This document shows, in pieces, positions 9,846 through 21,930 of a stretch of 64,000 nt of DNA (position 1 is the stretch's first letter; each line of letters opens with the position of its first letter). The DNA lies in contig CM034304.1 in NCBI GenBank assembly GCA_019925795.1, positions 2,480,001-2,544,000 on the forward strand, written 5' to 3'. The notes under the pieces are model-generated. The model had not been told where the DNA came from. It was given only the letters and a program-made list of their open reading frames with translations, and did no database searches. The stretch comes from Dendrobium chrysotoxum. Its lineage: Eukaryota; Streptophyta; Magnoliopsida; Asparagales; Orchidaceae. The position numbers and the translations under genes are program-made.

Positions 9846-11140
9846 AATTAGTTCACCTCTTCTTGCATTGCTAGGATCCAAAATTCATCTCTTAAAGCTT
9901 GATCTATACTTGTGGGTTCAATCATAGATATGAATGCAGAATGACTAACCTCTTTCCTAAGTCCATACCTAGTTTTTACCCCTTCTGATGGGTCTCCTAA
10001 GATCAGCTCCCTAGGATGACTAGAAGAAAATTTCCAATCTCTAGGCAGATGTTCCTGAGGTTCCACTCTAGTCTCTATGGTAATGGTTTCTACTCCCCTT
10101 ATAACCTCAACTTCTTCTTCTTCATGATTAGATTCAGAGGTCCTATTGGATTCATCAAATACCACATAGGTGGACTCTTCTACGACTAGGGTTCTCTTAT
10201 TAAATATTCTATAGGCTTTACCTACAGATGAGTAGCCTAGGAAAACCCCTTCATCAGATTTAGGATCGAACTTTCCTAAGGGTGACTTGCCATTGATTAG
10301 GATGAAACAATTGCAACCGAAAACGTGTAAGTGTGAAAGATTGGGTGTCCTACCCTTAAGCAACTCATAGGGTGTCTTATTAAGTTTGGATCTAACATTT
10401 ACCCTATTTAACACATAGCACGCAGTATTCACTGCTTCTGCCCAAAAATATCTCAGAAGAGTGTATTCAGCTAACATAGCCCTAGCAGCTTCAACTAAAT
10501 TTCTATTCTTTCTTTCTGCTATTCCATTTTGCTGAGGAGTTCTAAGAGCAGAGAAATTATGTTTTATTCCAACATCTTTACAAAATGATTCAAATTTATC
10601 ATTCTCAAACTACCCACCGTGATCACTATGAATTGTTGAAATTACACATCCTAATTTCCTTTGAATCCAAGTGGAAAAAATTCTAAACTCTTCAAATGAC
10701 TCACTCTTATGAGCTAGGAATTTCACCCAAGTAAACCTAGAGTAGTCATCTACTATTACAAACCCATACAACTTCCCTCCTAGGCTGGTTGTACTAACAG
10801 GTCCGAACAAGTCCATGTGGAGAGTTTCTACTGGCCTAGTGGTGTTTATATCTTTGATTGCATGAAAAGAAGATTTAACTTATTTTTCGAATTGGCAAGC
10901 ATCACAGAGATGATCCTTAGTAATGTCTAACTTTGGTATTCCTCTAACTAAGTCTTTCTGAGTGATGTTCCTAAGTATTTTCATACTAGCATGGCATAGT
11001 CTCCTATGCCATAACCAAGAGTCATCCGCTATTATTTTTAGACACAATGAGTTTGAGATTTCAATGCAGTTTAAATCTAACATGTAAACATTATTTATGC
11101 GTTTTCCTTCTAACACAAGTGTATCATTTAAGCTAATCAT
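9846..11140 (-). pseudogene. SireA integrase domain of pol, with stops
   Basis: The zinc-binding part reads WLWHRRLCHASMKILRNI with HLCDACQFEK about 30 residues later (HX4H and CX2C). The catalytic core follows: MDLFGPVSTTSLGGKLYGF with the first Asp, then TIHSDHGG with the second Asp, followed by a TAG, and the Glu in GIAERKN. The C-terminal part has GVFLGYSSVGKAYRIFNKR, the GKGYR-like motif of Ty1/copia integrases. Stops occur after CQFEK and SDHGG. The frame 10477-9848 is open for 209 codons. Confidence 0.9.
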
Positions 11141-11430
11141 GCATTTATTAGAAAGAAATTTTATGTCAAAGCCCTTGTCACATAGTTGACTTATACTTAA
11201 GAGATTATGCTTTAAACTGTCAACTAAAAGTACGTTCTCAATAATTAAATTCTTAGAGTTTCTAATGATACCTCAGCCCACCACTTTCCTGGTGGAGTTG
11301 TCTCCCAAAGTTACCTTGCCTCCTGACCTGGCCTCCAGTGTCACGAACTGCTTCATGTCTCCAGTCATGTGTCTCGAGCAGCCACTGTCCAGATACCACA
11401 TGCTCTCACTAGGTCTTTTGTGAGAGCATC
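11141..11430 (-). pseudogene. SireA protease domain
   Basis: The element strand reads WYLDSGCSRHMTGD at about 11402-11360, the aspartic protease active site (DSG) in its Ty1/copia form. GGKVTLGDN and, near the end, LKHNLLSISQLCDKGFD follow. In the full element this dimeric protease matures the Gag-Pol polyprotein. One in-frame stop lies after KVVG. The catalytic triplet is intact here but changed to DSE in SireB. Confidence 0.9.
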
Positions 11431-13261
11431 CCTATAATGTCAATCACAGATTAGCTTTGGGAACCCAAGTGAGTTTAGGTTCCACCCCATGCTTATATGA
11501 ATGAAATGTATGCATGTTATGCTGTGATGAATGCGATTTAGGTCTCCACACTAGATGTGTCCTATAGTGAATTGTGCACGTGCGGGTTATGTGACCTAGT
11601 ATGCCACAAGAATAACATCTAACACCTGGAAATGGGTTCACTAATCTACGAGGGTGGTAATGCCTATTTCTGGGTTTGGATGATGCATGCCGTGCTGGTT
11701 TTGAATGAGATGATTCACATGGTGGAGGCTGAAAAAACTCAACAAACCTGGGTGGTTTTTTATTATTTTCGAATGCATGAAGTTTTTCATTTAAAAATTT
11801 GTTCTCTTGATTAAGACTTGCATATTCGAATCTCAATGTATGCTCACTACTACTAAGTTCCCCTGCTAGTTCTTCTAGTTCCTTAAATGCATTCTCTAAT
11901 TCAACATGTGATTATTTCAAGGTATCGTGTGCAGTGGTTAACTCAATATGCTTCTTGTTTAATGCATCGTATTCATCAAGCAAAGACATATGATCTTTAT
12001 CCAAGTTAGAAAAATTCTTTACTACACTAGCATGCTCCTTTTGTAAAGTACTAAACTCAGTATTAAGACTAACATGTTTTTTCTTCAACTTTCTATACGA
12101 GTCATGGATTTTTTCAGAAATAACAAGCAGTTCATCGTAAGACAGTTGACATACCTCATCTTGATCTGATTGATCAAGATTATTATTAGTCAGAAGACAC
12201 AGATTCGTTACCTCCTCCTCTGCTTCTTCTTCTGATGATTCTGAGGCAGAGTCGGCCCAAAACGCTTTTTAAGTCTTAAATTTGCCCTTCTTGAACTTTG
12301 ATCTTTCCTCACCCTTCTCCTTGGTTTGATGAGTCTTGATGTTGGGGCAATCAGCTCGGAGATAACTGGGTTTTCCTGCACTCAAAGCAAATTATCTCAG
12401 ATGAAACTTTAGTATGCTTTGAGCTTTTACCTTTATTCCAATTGCTTTGATGACGGCGCTACTTTCTTTTCAGAAAATTTTTGAACTGACGAGTGATCAA
12501 GGCGATGTCGTCATCTTCCTCCGCTACTGAGCTATCACTTTCAGAATTGTTTGCTTTTAAAGCCACCGCTCGCTCCTTCTTCTTTTCACCTGCATCACTT
12601 TATCGTTGACTTACTCCTTGCTCGTAGGCAATGAGTGACCCAAGCAAATTATCAATAGAATAAACATTCAGGTCTTTTGACTCAGTTATTGCAGTGATTT
12701 TAGCATCATATGAGCTAGGCAAACATCATAGTATTTTGTTTACTTTTTCCGAGTTAGACAACTCTCTTCCTAAAGCATGCAGAGATGTTATAATCTGGGT
12801 GAATCGAGTGTACATGTCAGATATAGTTTCATTAGGTTTCATGCGAAATAGTTCGTAATCATGTAGCAGTATGTTCAACCTAGATTATTTGACCTCACTA
12901 GTTCCTTCGTACGTGATACACAGTTTGTCCCAAATTTGCTTACCAGTAGTACAAGTTGATACTCGCATATAGTCTTCTGATTTTAATGTGAAAAGAAATA
13001 ATTTAGACATTTAGCATTTAACTGTGCAAGTTCTCTATCCTCAATGCTCCATTCATTAAATGATAGTTCAGTTTTAATTCCATTCAACATACGAAATGGT
13101 GCAGAATAACCTTCTTGGACTAACATCCACATGTGATAGTCTAGAAATTGTAAAAATGTAGACATGCATATTTTCCAAAAATCAAACGGTTTATTGTCAA
13201 ATAAAGGTGGGCGAGTTATAGAATAACCCTCCGCAGTGTTACGGTTACCAAATTGAGTCAT
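11431..13261 (-). pseudogene. SireA gag with two zinc knuckles and a coiled coil, frameshifted
   Basis: It starts at ATG 13261 (MTQFGNRNTAEGY, then TRPPLFDNKPFDFWK), 47 bp inside the primer site. SireB, SireC and SireD have the same start. The N-terminal Gag domain is split by a frameshift near 12983. A first CCHC knuckle at about 12400-12350 is broken by a frameshift. A charged heptad region (about 12180-11760) predicts a coiled coil, known from Sirevirus Gag proteins. A second intact knuckle, CYSCGILGHITRTC, lies at about 11612-11571 in the open frame 11836-11444. Several stops interrupt the rest. Gag packages the RNA and forms the particle. Confidence 0.9.
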
Positions 13262-13307
13262 GGATCTTACGTTTCTAGGTTTTCTAAAACACTATTTTGA
13301 AACCCCT

Positions 13308-13318
13308 CTCTGATACCA
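13308..13318 (-). other. SireA primer binding site (initiator tRNA-Met)
   Basis: TGGTATCAGAG on the element strand, two bases after the 5' LTR end (TTTCA AG). It is complementary to the 3' end of plant initiator tRNA-Met, the usual Ty1/copia primer. The same site is intact in SireB (26777-26787) and degenerate in SireC and SireD. Confidence 0.95.
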
Positions 13319-14097
13319 CTTGAAAGTACGAGATGCGCCAAGAGGGGGGGGTGAATTGATATTTTAAAAAAATTCAACCCTACACAAGAGTTCTAATTTT
13401 TTTTGTATTTTTAAAAGATAACTCAACGAATAACGTGCAGAAGTAAGTACAACATTCACAACGATGATATTGATAATTCATTTGTAAATTTCACAACAAA
13501 AGATTTAAATCGTGATTTTTCACCAAGCTATTTAATGTACTAATTAAGAGCATGAAAAGTAAAGTACGGTAAACAGGAAAAAACACACCAGAGATTTTTA
13601 TAGTGGTTCGATCACTTGACCTACATCCACTCCTCGGAGTCCTCTACTCTGGGATTTGCACTAGTAAAAGTTGACTCTCCTTTTGCCCCCACAGCAAGGC
13701 GGAGAAGCCTTTACAATACTCACTTTCACCTCCCTCGGTGCGGCGGAATACCAAATGCTATGTCACCCTCCTGGTGACAGCAGCGAACCTTCTCCTTTTT
13801 CTCCCTCCTGGAGATGGCAGAGTACCTTGGCGATGTCGATCTTGAAGTGACTCTTCCCTCGAGAACTTTCCCGAGACTCCCCAAAGCCACAAGAGGAGCA
13901 AAGCATGCAGCTAGCTTGGAGCCACCGTGAGATCCCCTCACACTACTTCTCCCTCACGCTCAAGCTCACCTTCACCTTCCTCTCTCAAGCCTTGGATCTC
14001 TCCAAAAAAACTTCTCTCGAATGAATCCCCTTCTTTCCTCAAAGCCTCTCACAATAAGAGGATAGATCAACAACCCTCTAGAAAAAATTTTAAGTTG

Positions 14098-14108
14098 TTT
14101 TTATATCA
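14098..14108 (-). promoter_or_regulatory. SireA 5' LTR TATA-like box
   Basis: TGATATAAAAA on the element strand, identical to 5023-5033 and again just downstream of the palindromes (14150-14965). This is the likely genomic RNA promoter. The start site is inferred to lie 25-35 bp further along the minus strand. Confidence 0.6.
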
Positions 14109-14149
14109 AGCTTTAGAAAATCCTAAATGTTTCAACTTTTGCATTTCTG

Positions 14150-14965
14150 TTCGTACAATACGATCTATAATCATACAGTACGATCAGTTCAATTCCAGCT
14201 CCATCCAGTATGAGTACAGACGAACAGTTATCGAAGTTTATGCAAATCGTACTGTACGATATGTATATCGTACAGGACAATACTGTTGATTCGTGATGTT
14301 CGTACAGGACGATCTGTGGGACGATCCCTGGGATAAAAGAATTCGTCTCTGCCGGTCGTCCAGCATTCCTTTAGTCGTATAGTATGATTAGTGTGTTTCG
14401 AGATATCGTCCTGTACGATACGAATATCGTCCAGGATGAATAGAACAAAAATTCTTAGTTTCGTCTGGTACGATCGATGGGATGAATGAAATCATCTCTG
14501 TCGGTTGTCCAGCACTCCAGTAGTCGTACAGTACGATTAGTTCATTTTAGGATATCGTCCTGTACGATATGATATCATCGAGGATGAACAGAACAAAAAA
14601 CCTTGGTTTCGTTTGGTATGATTGATGGGATGATTGAAATAATCTCTGTTAGTCGTACGGTATGATATATGATCGTACAGTACGATCGACTTTTAAATTA
14701 GAAACCAACGTTTATTTCCAGATTATGGAGATAATTTTGGTAAGTATTATTTAATCGTACAGTACGATCAATTCAGGAAAACAAAATTAGGAACTTACCA
14801 AACCTATTCTGGCGGCTAGGGTTTCTCAATTGTATATTATCGTACAGTACGGTAGATATCATACAATATGATCAATTTATCAATTTAATCATCTGAAAAT
14901 TAGCCGTTAGCCTAAGTATTAATAATTAATCATATAATATGATATTAAATCGTACAGTACGATAT
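14150..14965. repeat. Palindrome array in SireA 5' LTR
   Basis: Counterpart of 5085-5910. Exact 15-mers are at 14672-14686, 14754-14768 and 14949-14963. Mixed-arm forms (GTAC on one side, GGAC on the other) lie near 14265-14310 and 14400-14430. The array sits upstream of the TATA-like box, in U3. Confidence 0.9.
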
Positions 14966-15276
14966 TCTTAAAAAAAATTTTAAACATTTAAAACAATTCT
15001 CCCCCTGTGTGTGTGCATGGTTGCTCCTTTCACATGCATGCTTCTGTGGCAGACTCAAGAAAGAAAAAAATAAAGAAATAAAAATTACATACTTTTTAAC
15101 ATCCTATTCTACCTGGTTTGAGTCTCCAGTAACCTTAAGCAGTGTGCATCTGACCTAAAATGTTAGTGCTCATATACAAGGATTAAGCATTTGTAATCTA
15201 AAGGAAGTCAATATGGATTCAGTAAGTATTAGTTGTCACCATCAAAATTAAGTGCTTAGGATCCTGGATTTCAACA

Positions 15277-15281
15277 TCTAC
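15277..15281. repeat. SireA target-site duplication, right copy
   Basis: TCTAC, identical to 4241-4245. It directly abuts the LTR end. Confidence 0.95.
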
Positions 15282-17069
15282 TAGCAGCTTTAACTAAAAG
15301 ATTTTGAAAATCTAAGAATACTATTCTTCTTAAGGAAATTTTAATCGCTAAATATTCCATATCATAAACCACTTTGAAGCCAAATAACTTTAAGAGAGAT
15401 CTCCTTTTCTTCATCTTAACTGACTTCCCAAAGATAATAGAAGATTTAAGCACATTAATATTCTCACCAGTCCATCTACAATAATCTCCAACAATTTTCT
15501 TTACTTTCTTCAAGCTTTTAAGGTTGGCCTCAGAAAAAATCATTATATCATCAGCATACATTAAGTGCGATATTAAAGGAGCATTGGAGCTACCCTCAGA
15601 CCCATATTTTTCCCTCTATGAGCAAAAGCATCCGTCAATAACTGGGAGCACATAATGAAGAGGTAAGGAGATAAAGGACAACCTAGTCTAAACCCACTTC
15701 TAGCTTAAATCCAATCTGAGTGACCACCATTCACCATAATAAAAAATTTTGGCATCTTCATACACTCCATAATAAGATTAGAGATTTTACTTGGAAACCA
15801 AAAACCATCAAGCACTTGATTGAGGGTGGACCAACTCATACTATCGTATGCTTGTTCCATATCAATTTTAATAGCCATGAACGCCTTCTTAGATTTAGAA
15901 TATCTGAATTTGTTAAAAAGTTCTTGTGCAAGTAAAATCTCCGACATGGATTGGCCTTTAACATAGGCATATTGAACTTCAAAAATTATGATAGGGAATA
16001 AAAGTGACATCCTATTCAAAAGAATTTTAGCCACAATTTTGTAAATAGATTTATAAAGGCTAATAGGATAATAATTAGAAGGAGTCAATGGATTATTCAC
16101 CTTAGGAATCAAAACCACATTCATTTCTTTCCACTCAGAACATAAATGGCCCGAAATGAATAATGAATTAATAGCCAACCAAACAACATTTTTGATAATC
16201 TGCCAATAAGCTTTAAGAAAGGAGTAGGTAATGCCATCGTTACGTGGAGACTTATTCGACTCCAAATTCTTGATCACATGCTCCAGCTCATCGATGGAGA
16301 AATCCTTCTCAAGTAACTTTATATCATCATCTCCTAATTTGACATGAGAGGATAACCACAAATTTTGAAGACATCTGCACTCTCTCCATTTATCTTTGAA
16401 GTGGTTAAAGAAGATTCTATCAATTTTCACTTGGTCTTCAATCAGTTCCCCATCTTTGTTTTTGATTGGATTAATCCAATCGGCATTCTTCCTTGATGAA
16501 GCATAGGCATGAAAGAATTTTGAGTTTAAATCACCTTCCTTCATCCATTGAACTTTTGCTCATTTCCTCCACCAAGTACAAAGCCAGCCAAGAGTGGAAT
16601 TGAGCTTATTCACCTTGGATTTCAAAAGAAGTAACTTCTGATCTGAGAGTTCACCACTACTCAATTCTTTAACTTGCAAATCAAGAATTCCATTTTTGAG
16701 AACTTCCTTCAAGTGAAAGAAACTCTTGTGCTTTGCCTTACTCTAAAAGAATAGAGCTTTTAAAGCTCTTTTACATTTAACATTAAAAGAATCCTCATAG
16801 CCTCCCCTTATAGGTTTCTTCCAAGAATGAAAAACAATAGCATAGGATGCAGGAAACGTAGCCCAAACATCTTCAAACATAATTGTTCGGTTCCTGCTAT
16901 AGCCTTTAGAAGAAATATTCAGCAAAATGGGACAGTGGTCAGAAGCTATCCTAGCCAAATGCCTAATAACTACCATATTAATTGTCTTCAAGGCAGCAAA
17001 GATAAGTAAGCAACGATCGAACCTTTCAAAGATCCGAGCTCCTCTAACTTTATTGTTGCACCATGTATA
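15282..17069 (-). mobile_element. LINEa, 5' half: endonuclease end and reverse transcriptase
   Basis: Minus-strand order from 17069: YTWCNNKVRGARIFERFDR and IASDHCPILL, the C-terminal signature of the APE-type LINE endonuclease. RT follows (16544-15705) with GDLNSKFFHAYASSRK, SNKSPRNDGITYSFLK and MAIKIDMEQAYDSMSW. Then come LGCPLSPYLFIMCSQLL at about 15700-15640 and MYADDIMIFSEAN (15561) with the catalytic Asp pair. Stops separate the frames. The copy begins within the endonuclease. SireA interrupts it at 15276. Confidence 0.9.
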
Positions 17070-17092
17070 TTAAGGACTTAAATACTAATCAA
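17070..17092. repeat. Probable target-site duplication of LINEa, right copy
   Basis: It aligns with 2426-2448 and starts exactly where the LINE protein similarity ends (before YTWCNNK). The match is imperfect. Confidence 0.45.
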
Positions 17093-18816
17093 GTTTAACA
17101 CTTAAAAATTCATCTTAAAAAAATATTAAAACATAAGGAGCCAAAAGATAGAAGCCAAGGAAATTAAAAGATAAAAGAAATGCTTTATTTTAAAATGAAC
17201 TTGCATCATTTCACAGGAATAGAATCCAGGTTATTATTGGGGGATCCTGGCCACCTTTATTTTCCTCTAGACCATTATTTGTAGTTAAGTGGCATTGCCA
17301 CATGACCTTTATTCTTAAGTTACTTTGATTTTGTTTTAAAAGCTTTCTTTAAATTACTTATATATTATAAATCATCTAATTTTATAGGTTTGTTTCTTGT
17401 ATATTCCATTTTAGCTTGGATCCTATTAGGCTCTTAAGGACAAAAAAAATCTTCTACTCATAATTAAACAAAAGAAATTAAGATTAGATAAAAAGATAAA
17501 CATTTATAAGAAGTAAGCCAAAGCATGTCTGGAGTATAGATTCGTTCATATATTTCTTCTCTCCATGCTAGGCACCTCCCTACCTATGGGTAGTAAAAAG
17601 ACACCTTGCTTATAAGGGTGCAGTTCTGTCTCAGGGGATGATGCGTTCTTTAAGAGAAAATCTATTTTTTGGCTTATTTTAAAATTAAAAAATATATTTT
17701 TTGCATTAAGAGCTAATTGTCATACATTGCATTATAAATAAATAAAATTTAATTAAAATTTAATTACATCAAGAATAATCATACCCCTCATAAATAAAGG
17801 GGCCACTTAAAATCTTCTCTAGATGTAGATCCAAAATTCTAAAAATTTAAATAACACCCTACCTATCTTTCATGAGATTGGATTCATGGTTTTCATAGTA
17901 CTTAAGTGGTTTAGCTGGCTTTCAAATCTAGGCCAATGTAAGTCCAAAGTGTATTAGAATAGGTTTAGGTTTCTACTATGTAGTGATTATAACATAGATT
18001 TAGGCCCGAGGTGGACTTAAAATCATAAGTCCTTACTATCAAAAATATAATTAAAATCTATATTAAAATATCAACTTAAACATAAAATTCTTCTTCTCTA
18101 AAACTTAAATCCCTACTAAAATAGATTGGGACATTTCTAAATTATTTCAGAATCACAAAATGCCACCTACTTTTCATTCTTTGGCCTTCAGAAAGAAATG
18201 CTCAAGTTTGAACAAATTCCATTTGGAAATTCTATCATATTTTTCTTACTTCAATCCTAAAAAATCTTAGAAAATATCCACAACTATTTTAATCATGACT
18301 AATTATAGGGAATTCCTCTTTCCTACACAAATAAACATAAAGGCTTGCTTTTATGGGAGGCAAAAGTCCCTAAAGTAAAATAATTTTCATCATATTTAGT
18401 TCCTAAATAAAATGAAGTAAAATTTTCATTTAGGAAAATCAAAGCGTAAAATTTAATGTTTTTCAAAATATTATTATTGACATATTCATAATCCATAGTA
18501 AAAAGTGATATTTTCCTCCTACTACTTGATATGTCATTTCTTATTAAAATTTTGATATGAAATTAGTGAAGATGTATCTATGTTATTGTTGTTCAATATG
18601 CAAATGAACATAATTTTAATCCTCTTGGATTATATGTAGTTCTTTGTAATAATTCGATTATAAAAATTATAATGAAAATTACTTTTTTTTTTATTTGAAT
18701 CCGAATAATATATTTTTTTTATGTCATGAGATATTATGTTATCTACAATGCTGTATTTGATTAGAGAAACTGAAAAGCATAAAAGTCTTACCCAATCTTC
18801 CCAAACTAAAATAGCA
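17093..18816 (+). repeat. LongLTR1, 3' part of the 5' LTR
   Basis: Noncoding. It matches the end of LongLTR2 in order. The block with GGCACCTCCCTACCTATG at about 17572 corresponds to 32051 and to the reverse of 35270-35285. A block around 18125-18160 corresponds to 32630-32665. The terminal AATAGCA at 18816 corresponds to the LongLTR2 end at 33349. It is followed by a primer site, which identifies it as the 5' LTR. Confidence 0.75.
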
Positions 18817-18828
18817 TCAAATAATTTT

Positions 18829-18846
18829 TGGCAACTCCATTGGGGA
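18829..18846 (+). other. Primer binding site of the long-LTR element, tRNA-Arg type
   Basis: TGGCAACTCCATTGGGGA, 12 bp after the LTR end, closely resembles the TGGCGACTCCACTGGGGA-type site complementary to tRNA-Arg used by Tat/Ogre Ty3/gypsy elements. It is the main basis for the lineage call. Confidence 0.6.
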
Positions 18847-19045
18847 TTTGACTATCTCTCCATCTTCACTGGTGGTTGATATTTTGTTATGTCGATAGTA
18901 TACTTGCCTTTGATGTAAGTTGAAACTACTCCTAGTCCATTGGTTATCTCACTCATTTCTTCTTTGGGTAAACATTAACAACATTAAAAGAAAAAGGAGA
19001 CAAGAAGTAAGTAAGAGAGGTGAGAGAGGTAAGAAAGAATGAGCT

Positions 19046-20540
19046 ATGCTAAAGAAAACATATAAGCAAAGCAAAGCAAATTCTTTTGAGCATTCATATT
19101 ATGAATTTTATGAACCTTATGTTGTGTCAAAATTTGCTGCGTTGGGATTTAAAATTTGATAAGTTGAAAAAAAGTTTAATAAAAAAGAAAGAAGGAAAAT
19201 CAAAATCTCTTCCAAAAGAAGATCCAACATCTCATTGTTACATGATATGTTAAACTCTCTTATAACTTAACAAATTCAATGAGATTTCCAAAATCAAACT
19301 CATAAGTAATTTTAGACAGTCATTTCAAATGAACAAATTCAAGCTATCTTTTAAATTATAGATAAAGAAAATGGCTGGAAAATTAATCTTCTCACTTAAC
19401 AAGGATTTAAATTTTTTAGATATTAAGTCTGGTAATAAAATCTAATTTGGGATGGTCTTCCAAACCTTTAAGTTGTAAATTGATGGGAAGAAAATGGTAG
19501 ATTTGCCTATTGAAGTGAAGTAAGATATCCCCTTGGTAGAGGTTATTTTAGGGACTCGGCTGACTCCCCTTTCCCCAAAAGTGTGGGTATTATCACCCCA
19601 ACACCCATTACACCTTCCACTAATGGAGGTGAGAGGTTGAAGTATGTTGAAGTAATTTAGAAGTCATCCAAGTCTAAATCTAGGTCAACTTCTTCTATCT
19701 TTTTTACTAGCAAGAATCAAAAGAGAAATTATCTTCAAAGAGTAAGAAATGAAGTTGTTAAAGATAAGAAGATTATTGAATTAAAGGCCATGACAAAAGT
19801 CATACCTGAGGTTGATGAAGAATTATTTATTTCTTACACCTCCCCTCTCCTTAGGGGAAGTCATTTCCATCCTCTTTCCACTTCCATGGGAGAGGAGAGC
19901 GTGAGAAGGATAGCACATTATCCACCATGCTTAGTAGTCTAGAGTGCAAAGAAGTCCCATGGAGAGAAGTGAGCTCAATAAAAGAGGATACTAAAGAATA
20001 TTATCCACACATTACTGGCCAAGAAGGTAAAATCCAAGAAGAATATCTCAGGGATTTTTTTCCCAAAAATCAGTAAAAGAAATCGTAAAGGAAGAAAGAT
20101 CAGAGGTAAAGGTGTTGACTTTTCAGACTCCTAGAGTAAGTAGAACATTTATTAGGTAGCCTATTATGTTATTCTTGATAGATAGTTATCACTGGGTCCC
20201 CTTATAACCATCCACTAAATTTGAGTAGAAATTCCAGGTTGGATCTGATCAAAGATACCACCAAAGTGGCAAGCCACCTATCTATCCAGTGAAATCCCCT
20301 AGGCTTGCCTCCATCATAGATATAACAACAAGCCATGATAAATGAGTCGAAGCAAAGGGAAAGTGGCCTATGTCTTCTCATAATAAGCATACTTAAGTAA
20401 AATTTATCGAAAGTATTAGTAAACAATCACCTTTGATAGTTTATAATGCCCCTATTCAAATATTTGGTCCATCCACTTTATTAGATAATGTGGAGTTACA
20501 TATGTATAACACAACTATATCCAATCACATGTCCTAGAGT
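19046..20540 (+). pseudogene. Decayed plus-strand reading frame of unknown function inside the long-LTR element
   Basis: From ATG 19046 the plus strand reads MLKKTYKQSKANSFEH. It then continues through many stops and frame changes with protein-like stretches such as KMVDLPIEVK and TRLTPLSPKVWVLSP (about 19500-19600), KAMTKVIPEVDEELFISYTS (about 19785-19845) and IVYNAPIQIFGPSTLLDNVE (about 20435-20495). I do not recognise the family. It follows the primer site directly, where Tat/Ogre elements carry an ORF1 or gag. SireB truncates it at about 20560. Confidence 0.35.
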
Positions 20541-20559
20541 GATGTTTTGCTTTCTCCTA

Positions 20560-21221
20560 GAAGCTGGGAGTCAAATGGAAGCGAGGTTTTGGATGTAATC
20601 AATTAGCATTTGGGCTTCATCCATTTGGGTTTTTGATATTATGAAGTAGGTGATAATTCACAATATGGGAGTCATATTTATCTAGTCTCTAGCTTTAGGG
20701 ATGACAAATGTTCTCAGAACGTGATGGATAACCCTAGCATTTTGACTTAGAGTGTGGACCAAGGGTTGGAGGTAGTTGTGGGCAGCATTTCCTAGTAGGA
20801 GGTTCACAACACTCCAATCAAAATTGAATCTAGAGGCCGTGGCAAGGGGTCCATTTTCATAGGTGTTTAGCTGAACATGAATTCCTATGTCATCTTTGGG
20901 GATTTTTACATTCTGACAGCACATACGGGAAGACATTACCTTAGCATTCACACTATTCCTAAGGTTTGCTAGAAACTCATAAAGGATTTCAGAATGGTAG
21001 GGATAGGCCAAGGTCAGAAGAAATTGAAGCACATTGGAATTAAAGAGGTTCATTATTGGAAAGCTAAGGGCCTGCTGATTAAGAAGCCTTGAAGGTGTTA
21101 TGTCTTCTTTGTATTTTTGGTATGCAGTTTTATCAAAAGATATCAAAAAATAATCGTTAGTTGGGTCACAAGAGGAGGAAGCACCTTGGGTTTGTTGACT
21201 ATATTTTCCACTGCCAGCCAT
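20560..21221 (-). pseudogene. SireB ORF3, C-terminally truncated
   Basis: It starts at 21221 (MAGSGKYSQQTQG) and stays open to 20682 (179 codons). It is related to SireA ORF3: TPSRLLNQQALSFPIMNLF, HSEILYEFLANLR and VIHHVLRTFVIPKA align with SRMLNQAALNFVVMNLF, HSELLFEFLANI and VIQHVLRTSTIPKA. Beyond 20682 a stop interrupts, but similarity continues to about 20575 (DEAQM-like segment). Keeping the helical N-terminal half open for 179 codons in an otherwise wrecked element is notable. It has no recognised catalytic residues. Confidence 0.7.
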
Positions 21222-21284
21222 TCCAAAGATTGGAATACAACAAGGGAGGATTTGAAGGGTAGTATGAAAAATTTGAATGGGCTT

Positions 21285-21690
21285 GGCTCTTTAAATAGAT
21301 TTTTAGTGGATCGTACTATACGATCGTGAGATCATACAGGATGATCAAGTGTAAATAATTCAGCTAGACTATTAGTCAAAAAAAGTTTCTCTGATCATAT
21401 TATATGATAAGACTTCATATGCTATGAACTGAGATAGGGTAATCATCTAGAGGTGTTATCCTATATAACTTTTGACCAAAACGTCATACATTAGAAAGAG
21501 GTGTTCATACCATACGATCAATAATAAATGCCATACCAAACAAAATCAATTATCTGGATTGCCATGTGTATCGTATAGTATGAATAGGTGTTTGTGTAGT
21601 ATGATTATCAATCATTGATATAATCTAGATCATCCATTAAGCCAATGGCTACAATGAAGACAATTCTATATAGATCATACAGTACGATAT
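21285..21690 (-). promoter_or_regulatory. SireB ORF3 upstream region: TATA-like box and palindromes
   Basis: On the element strand, palindrome remnants (21312-21325, 21330-21345, 21405-21412, 21575-21590, 21675-21692) are followed by CTATTTAAAG at about 21290-21299. A leader of about 65 bp leads to the ORF3 ATG (21221). This repeats the SireA layout, although the sequences between have diverged. Promoter function is inferred. Confidence 0.5.
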
Positions 21691-21930
21691 AAGATGAAAT
21701 TCTTGTTAGCAAGAAAAGACAGTGAGGTTCAGTGAAGTGGTTTGTGAGATGTTCAGGACAGTTATGAAACACTATAATAAAAAAAATCCAATAACACAAA
21801 TACAACAAAAATAAATATTAAACAATAAAATAAAGTCATGAAAAATACATGATAATAAAAATAGAATGCATAAAATAAGCAAATAAAAATATAATAGAAA
21901 TAAAAATAATAGAGATATAAAGTGTCAATT

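Larger units (their letters stand above)
4246..15276 (-). mobile_element. SireA, complete Sirevirus (Ty1/copia) retrotransposon with an extra ORF3
   Basis: A structurally complete 11,031-bp element read on the minus strand. In element order it has: 5' LTR (15276-13321), tRNA-iMet primer site (13318-13308), gag, protease, integrase, RT, RNase H (13261-8387), spacer with palindromes (8240-7783), ORF3 (7682-6564), two polypurine tracts (6490 and 6234) and 3' LTR (6220-4246). It is flanked by a perfect TCTAC duplication and lies inside LINEa. Gag-pol carries several in-frame stops and at least two frameshifts, so the copy is not autonomous. In the first 255 bp the two LTRs differ at about 13 sites, mostly transitions, so this is the youngest element in the window. 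Confidence 0.95.
13321..15276 (-). repeat. SireA 5' LTR (1,956 bp)
   Basis: On the element strand it begins TGTTGAAATCC at 15276 and ends TACTTTCA at 13321. The content and order are those of the 3' LTR. Exact palindromes lie at 14672-14686, 14754-14768 and 14949-14963. The TATA-like box is at 14098-14108 and the leader repeats are at about 13730-13850. Differences from the 3' LTR are mostly C/T changes, as expected from methylated cytosine decay. Confidence 0.95.
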
